Shown: in pieces, positions 53,344 through 56,703 of the stretch
Layout: every line of letters starts with the position of its first letter
Position numbering within the stretch: the first letter of the stretch is position 1
NCBI RefSeq assembly: GCF_000259075.1
Contig: NZ_AJKI01000067.1
Span: 1 to 56,703 of the forward strand
Direction of reading: 5' to 3'
Source: Marinilabilia salmonicolor JCM 21150
GTDB taxonomy: Bacteria > Bacteroidota > Bacteroidia > Bacteroidales > Marinilabiliaceae
Length of the DNA stretch: 56,703 nucleotides
Position numbers and translations under genes: made by a program
The notes under the pieces: generated by a model
What the model saw: the letters and a program-made list of their open reading frames with translations, nothing else
Database searches by the model: none
Told to the model about the DNA's origin: nothing

Positions 53344-53360
53344 TGATCCCGGGAGGACTT
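53344..53360 (-). other. tRNA 3'-end remnant, candidate attachment site (attL-like)
   Basis: Read on the minus strand these 17 bases end in AAGT-CCTCC-CGGGATC-A: the end of a T-loop, the 3' strand of a 5-bp T-stem, the 3' strand of a 7-bp acceptor stem, and a discriminator base. The rest of the tRNA is absent; the match stops at 53360. A tyrosine integrase gene starts 208 bp away. This is what integration into a tRNA 3' end leaves at one border. Confidence 0.55.
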
Positions 53361-53492
53361 ATTTTGTGAAACAAAGATGTTTTTTGCAAGTGCTTAAATC
53401 ATCGAAAAACACCATAGGATGCAACAATATAGAGGCATTTGATAATATTCTGTTTTTTCGCTTGGTTTCTTTACTTTTCATTTTGTGAATGC

Positions 53493-53539
53493 AAATAGGG
53501 TGCAAATATTGTAAAGTTGCACCCTATTTCATATCTTTG
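53493..53539 (+). promoter_or_regulatory. Integrase promoter with 13-bp inverted repeat
   Basis: ATTG (53508-53511), a 20-bp spacer and TATCTTTG (53532-53539) form a promoter. A perfect inverted repeat, AAATAGGGTGCAA (53493-53505) and TTGCACCCTATTT (53517-53529), covers the -33 region and spacer. A related half site, ATAGGATGCAACAATAT, lies near 53412. It could be an operator for self-control or integrase arm sites. Confidence 0.55.
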
Positions 53540-53567
53540 TTTGTGTAAATTCTAAACTGCTTAAAGG

Positions 53568-54872
53568 ATGGCTTCATTAAAATTTTTTATTCGCACACAA
53601 CTAAGCGACACTTCCAAAAAACCTGTTAATATACGGGTAAGGCTTCGGGATAGTCAAAAGGACATCTATTCAAAAACTCATCTAAGCATCCCCCCAAAAT
53701 TTTGGAACCAGAAAGCACGGACAACCCGTGCAAAGATTTCCAATTCCGGAGACTTCAAAGAAAGAGACTTCTATAAAAACCAGCTGGAAGCATTGGAGAG
53801 GCACATCCTAAAAGATTACCAGGGAGGCGGGCAATTTTCCAAAGAATGGCTTTCTGAATGTATTGAGAAATTCAGGAACCCGGAGAACTTTGAGAAAAAG
53901 CCCGTCACTTTGTTTGATTACATTGCCCACTTTATAGAACAATCAGAACACAGCTTAAACCCCAAAACTGGCCAGCCATTACACTACCGTATAAAGCGCG
54001 ATTACATACGGACGTTTGAACTACTCAAAGAATTTGCCGGTGGTCGGAAAATAGACTTTCAGGATATTGATTTGGATTTTTACAACGACTGGATAACTTT
54101 TTTACAGACAAAAGATATCGGATCCAAAAAAGAGCCGAAATACTATGCCGGAAATACAGTTGGGAAATTTATTAAAAACCTGAAAGTATTTCTTAACAAA
54201 GCAACGGAGGACGGAATTAATACAAATCTGCGGTACAAATCACACCGCTTTGTTAAAATTCAGGTAGAGACAGACAGCATCTATCTAAATGAAGCCGAAT
54301 TGAGCCGCATTCAACAAATTGACCTTTCAAATAGGCCATATTTGGAACGGGTAAGAGATTTGTTTTTGGTCGGTTGCTGGACTGGCTTAAGATTTGGCGA
54401 CCTTTCACGAGTGAGGCCGGAAAATATTCAGGACGGGTTTATCCGTGTTATACAATCCAAAACAGGTGACAGGGTTGTAATTCCATTACACCCGGTTGTT
54501 ACTTCCATTCTGGAAAAATATGAAGGTCAACTTCCAGCGGCCATAAGCAACCAAAAAACAAACGACTTTCTTAAAGAAATTGTAAAACTGGCAGAACTAA
54601 ATGATGAGCTTCATATCTCAGAGACCCGCGGAGGCATCAAAAGAACTGTAAAACGGCAAAAGTGGGAATTAGTATCCAGCCACACGGCCCGGCGGTCATT
54701 TGCCACTAATTTATACAAATCGGGCTTTCCTTCTCAGTCAATTATGCGGATCACTGGTCACAAAAGCGAATCAGCTTTTCTTAAATATCTGAAAGTATCT
54801 GAAGAGGAACACGCTAAACTATTACAGCAGCACTGGACAAAGAACGCTAATCATTTGAAAATTGTAGGATAA
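53568..54872 (+). CDS. Tyrosine recombinase (integrase) of an integrative element
   Basis: A 434-residue site-specific recombinase of the Bacteroidota type. Residues about 5-90 are the arm-binding domain (FFIRTQLSDTSKKPVNIRVR, YSKTHLSIPPKFWNQ). Residues about 105-205 are the SAM-like core-binding domain. The catalytic domain shows Arg in GCWTGLRFGDLSRV near 276, Lys in QSKTGDRVVIPL, His372-x-x-Arg375 (HTARRSFATNLY), His398 (GHKS) and the nucleophile Tyr407 (FLKYLKV). All active residues are in place. It sits at the left end of the element near a tRNA remnant, the usual place. The next gene overlaps its stop by one base. Confidence 0.93.
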   Translation: MASLKFFIRTQLSDTSKKPVNIRVRLRDSQKDIYSKTHLSIPPKFWNQKARTTRAKISNSGDFKERDFYKNQLEALERHILKDYQGGGQFSKEWLSECIEKFRNPENFEKKPVTLFDYIAHFIEQSEHSLNPKTGQPLHYRIKRDYIRTFELLKEFAGGRKIDFQDIDLDFYNDWITFLQTKDIGSKKEPKYYAGNTVGKFIKNLKVFLNKATEDGINTNLRYKSHRFVKIQVETDSIYLNEAELSRIQQIDLSNRPYLERVRDLFLVGCWTGLRFGDLSRVRPENIQDGFIRVIQSKTGDRVVIPLHPVVTSILEKYEGQLPAAISNQKTNDFLKEIVKLAELNDELHISETRGGIKRTVKRQKWELVSSHTARRSFATNLYKSGFPSQSIMRITGHKSESAFLKYLKVSEEEHAKLLQQHWTKNANHLKIVG

Positions 54873-55723
54873 TGGACAAAATACCTTCTCAATTAATATA
54901 CCACCTTAGGCAAAAGTTTGGAACCTCTAATATGTTTAATTTCCTTTTATCTGTTGATCTTATGGAAAATGATGAAGAGTTAAAAGAACTCATTAGAGAA
55001 GAAATTCAGAACACAAAAAAAGAAATTCAGAAACTGCCTGTTGCGATCCGATGGGCTATTGCAGAAGTTAATGCAAAAAGGAAAAACGACCCCAAAGCCA
55101 GATCTGTATTGTTTGATGAAGTTATTGGCAGAAATTTGGGCAATGACATTACCAAACAATACAAAGATATTTTTAAGCGAAGTTTGCTAACGGGAAAAAC
55201 CCACGTATTACACATAGAAAGCAGATTAAGGGAGCCGGAAGAAACCAAAGAAGAGCCCAGCAACTTAATTCATGAATTGGAAAACCTTCCTTTCTCCAAG
55301 GAAATAGGGGAAGCATCTGAGTTACTTAATTATTTAGACTTTCTATATGAAAAGACTTTCAAAAAAGATCATTCTATTTTAATGCTAAAATTGGCAGATA
55401 GCAAATATATCTCCAATGAAAACCCGGAACGATTTAACAATGCAATTAACAAAGGATCGATACCAGAGAAGGAGGAAAACAAAATTGTATGGACAGGTCC
55501 ACCTGCAGAGGCAATAAGATTTTGCGATCATTTAGGAATGATTGACAATGGGCATGGCAAATATAGGACGTGGAATAACTACTTTATGCTTCCTGATGGG
55601 AAAAGACTTTATGATAATTCTCGAACTAAGGATAACCCGGGCGGTGACATCATAGATATTCTTGAAAATCTTGGTTACAGTGAAGGCTATTTTATTAACA
55701 AAAAATCAGGAATCAGAAATTAA
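54872..55723 (+). CDS. Unknown protein, co-translated with the integrase
   Basis: A 283-residue soluble protein that I do not recognise. It starts on the last base of the integrase stop codon (TAATG), so it is translationally coupled. Residues 1-120 are helical and charged. Residues about 205-283 look like a separate small domain (IVWTGPPAEAIRFCDHLGMI, NNYFMLPDGKRLYDNSRT, IIDILENLGY). No signal peptide, membrane helix or catalytic motif was seen. Coupling suggests a helper of recombination or regulation of the element. It is closed by a terminator at 55754-55778. Confidence 0.7.
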   Translation: MDKIPSQLIYHLRQKFGTSNMFNFLLSVDLMENDEELKELIREEIQNTKKEIQKLPVAIRWAIAEVNAKRKNDPKARSVLFDEVIGRNLGNDITKQYKDIFKRSLLTGKTHVLHIESRLREPEETKEEPSNLIHELENLPFSKEIGEASELLNYLDFLYEKTFKKDHSILMLKLADSKYISNENPERFNNAINKGSIPEKEENKIVWTGPPAEAIRFCDHLGMIDNGHGKYRTWNNYFMLPDGKRLYDNSRTKDNPGGDIIDILENLGYSEGYFINKKSGIRN

Positions 55724-55733
55724 CGAAAAACTC

Positions 55734-55815
55734 ATCTAAAATATAAGTAATTGAAGGCCATTAATTTGGCCTTTTTTTATGCCATAAATCTAAATTCATC
55801 TAAAACAGTTTAGAT
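55734..55815. repeat. Four ATCTAAA heptads upstream of the excisionase-like gene
   Basis: ATCTAAA occurs at 55734-55740, 55788-55794 and 55798-55804, and inverted (TTTAGAT) at 55809-55815. The last two form a perfect hairpin with a 4-nt loop. They lie upstream of the promoter of the HTH gene and may be its binding sites. Confidence 0.4.
55754..55778 (+). terminator. Rho-independent terminator after the integrase operon
   Basis: Stem AAGGCCA / TGGCCTT with 6-nt loop followed by T5. It lies 31 bp past the stop codon. Confidence 0.85.
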
Positions 55816-55832
55816 ATAATACTGTCTTTCAA

Positions 55833-55864
55833 TTTGTTACGATAATATTTCATTTCTAATTTTG
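55833..55864 (+). promoter_or_regulatory. Promoter of the excisionase-like operon
   Basis: TTTG (55833-55836), 20-bp spacer, TAATTTTG (55857-55864): exact consensus. The leader to the start codon at 55902 is about 30 nt. Confidence 0.75.
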
Positions 55865-55901
55865 TTGTGTTCAACAATAAATAACTGAAAAACTGGAAAA
55901 C

Positions 55902-56213
55902 ATGGAAACTATTCAAACACTAATTAACGAACGAAATTTAAATGTAAGTATTCCCGTAACTCCAAAAGACCTTCAGGAATTTGCTACCAGCGTAGCCAAG
56001 TCTGTATTGGCTAATTATCAGCCGAAAGATAAAGATGAAGAAGAGTTATTAACGGTTGACGAAGCAATGGCCTTGCTCAAAATAAGCCGGACAGCTCTTT
56101 GGCGCTGGGAGCAAAAAGAATTCCTTAAGCCTGTAAAGCTGGGACGCTTTGTCCGTTACCGGAAATCGGACATTGATAACTTAATAAGGAAAAAGGAGGT
56201 TAACCATGCTTAA
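55902..56213 (+). CDS. Excisionase/MerR-like helix-turn-helix protein
   Basis: A 103-residue DNA-binding protein. Residues about 48-98 are a winged HTH of the helix_turn_helix_17/excisionase type: LLTVDEAMALLKISRTALWR, then WEQKEFLKPVKLGRFVRYRK and SDIDNLIRKK. Residues 1-45 are a helical extension. Such proteins next to an integrase act as recombination directionality factors or as regulators. Its stop overlaps the start of the next small frame. Confidence 0.85.
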   Translation: METIQTLINERNLNVSIPVTPKDLQEFATSVAKSVLANYQPKDKDEEELLTVDEAMALLKISRTALWRWEQKEFLKPVKLGRFVRYRKSDIDNLIRKKEVNHA

Positions 56214-56301
56214 GGATAACACCTACGGCGTAGCAGTTGACCCCGACACCGGGAAAATTAAAATAATTGAAAGGATATTTCAACCAATAACAGGTTATTG
56301 A
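56206..56301 (+). CDS. Small 31-residue protein of the element
   Basis: The ATG lies inside the last codons of the HTH gene, behind AAGGAGGTTAACC, a strong ribosome-site-like sequence. The product reads MLKDNTYGVAVDPDTGKIKI and ends ITGY. The next gene begins 2 bp after its stop. Tight packing on both sides suggests it is translated; function unknown. Confidence 0.45.
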   Translation: MLKDNTYGVAVDPDTGKIKIIERIFQPITGY

Positions 56302-56303
56302 TA

Positions 56304-56703
56304 ATGAAAGACGGGTTTCTCTTATACAAGGGCTTTTGGGAGCCTATAAAAGACCTTTCAGATGAACAGCTGGGAAGACTTTTTCGAGCTATTTACGAAT
56401 ATCAAGTCAAAGGAGCAACCGAAACCGACCCAGACATTAAAATGGCCTTCATGTTCTTTTTAAATCAATTTCATTTAGATGAAAAAAAGTATCAAGCCAT
56501 AGTTGAAAGGAACAGAGGCAACGGAACCAAGGGAGGAAGACCAAAGAAAAACCCAAGCGAACCCAAAAAACCCACTGGGTTAATTGAAAACCCAAAAAAC
56601 CCAAGCGAACCCAAAAAAGCCGATAAAGAGAAGGAGAAAGATAAAGATAAGGATAAGGGAAAAGATATCTGCGATAATGATTTAAGTTTTGTTAATGATG
56701 GTT
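56304..56703 (+). CDS. DUF6291-domain protein, 5' part, runs off the window
   Basis: At least 133 residues are visible. The start MKDGFLLYKGFWEPIKDLSD, then LGRLFRAIYEYQVKG and MAFMFFLNQFHLDEKKYQAI, matches the DUF6291 domain found in Bacteroidota phages and integrative elements, often near replication genes. After GGRPKK comes a low-complexity Pro/Lys stretch with KNPSEPKK twice, then many Lys-Asp pairs. The gene is cut by the window end. Confidence 0.75.
   Translation, partial: MKDGFLLYKGFWEPIKDLSDEQLGRLFRAIYEYQVKGATETDPDIKMAFMFFLNQFHLDEKKYQAIVERNRGNGTKGGRPKKNPSEPKKPTGLIENPKNPSEPKKADKEKEKDKDKDKGKDICDNDLSFVNDG

Noticed and set aside
1-56703. CRISPR arrays, rRNA genes, complete tRNA genes, known riboswitches
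   Set aside because: No regularly spaced repeats, rRNA stretches, full cloverleaf or recognised aptamer cores were found on either strand by reading.

Overview
The window comes from a Bacteroidota chromosome, most like the Bacteroidales/Marinilabiliales. Evidence is four SusC-type TonB receptors (one truncated), three SusD lipoproteins, an ECF sigma/FecR pair, lipoprotein and Tat leaders, promoters of the Bacteroidota type (TTTG, 19-20 bp, TAnnTTTG), and intergenic palindromes typical of the phylum. No rRNA, complete tRNA, CRISPR array or complete insertion sequence was seen.

From about 3.1 to 52.7 kb the genes fit one task: taking up and degrading peptidoglycan. Left block (3.1-28.9 kb, minus strand): an Fe-S/FAD D-lactate dehydrogenase; SusC/SusD pair 1; a serine hydrolase carrying a GH3 C-terminal domain but no GH3 barrel; the exo-muramidase NamZ; SusC/SusD pair 2; a metallophosphoesterase/beta-propeller lipoprotein; a Tat-exported L-Ala-D/L-Glu epimerase; an SH3b-NlpC/P60 gamma-D-Glu endopeptidase; then SusC/SusD pair 3. 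Centre: a second NamZ on the plus strand. Right block (31.2-49.5 kb, minus strand): a NagX-like acetyltransferase, GH20 hexosaminidase, sodium/solute symporter, GHL10 (DigH-like) hydrolase, AmpG-like permease, GH9-deacetylase fusion, SpoIID-like protein, DUF4922 HIT-like protein, double GT2 protein and a golvesin-split amidase. Divergent from it lie a MurK-like kinase and MurQ, with a convergent FadR-type GntR regulator.

A pathway follows. Amidase, endopeptidase, GHL10, GH20 and NamZ cut glycan and stem outside the cytoplasm. The symporter and AmpG import MurNAc and anhydro-muropeptides. MurK and MurQ give GlcNAc-6-P plus D-lactate, and the dehydrogenase oxidises the D-lactate. Copies of a FadR-like operator (core TGTAWTACA) lie at or near the promoters of six of these units, so the GntR protein probably controls the whole set.

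The left edge (1-3.1 kb) is a separate sigma/anti-sigma/transducer PUL whose SusC is cut off. At the right edge (53.34 kb onward) an integrative element starts: a 17-nt tRNA 3'-end remnant next to a terminator, then a tyrosine integrase, an unknown protein, an excisionase-like HTH protein and a DUF6291 protein that runs off the window. Between operons are several palindromic repeat clusters, one 171-bp MITE-like element, and three related 5' leaders.
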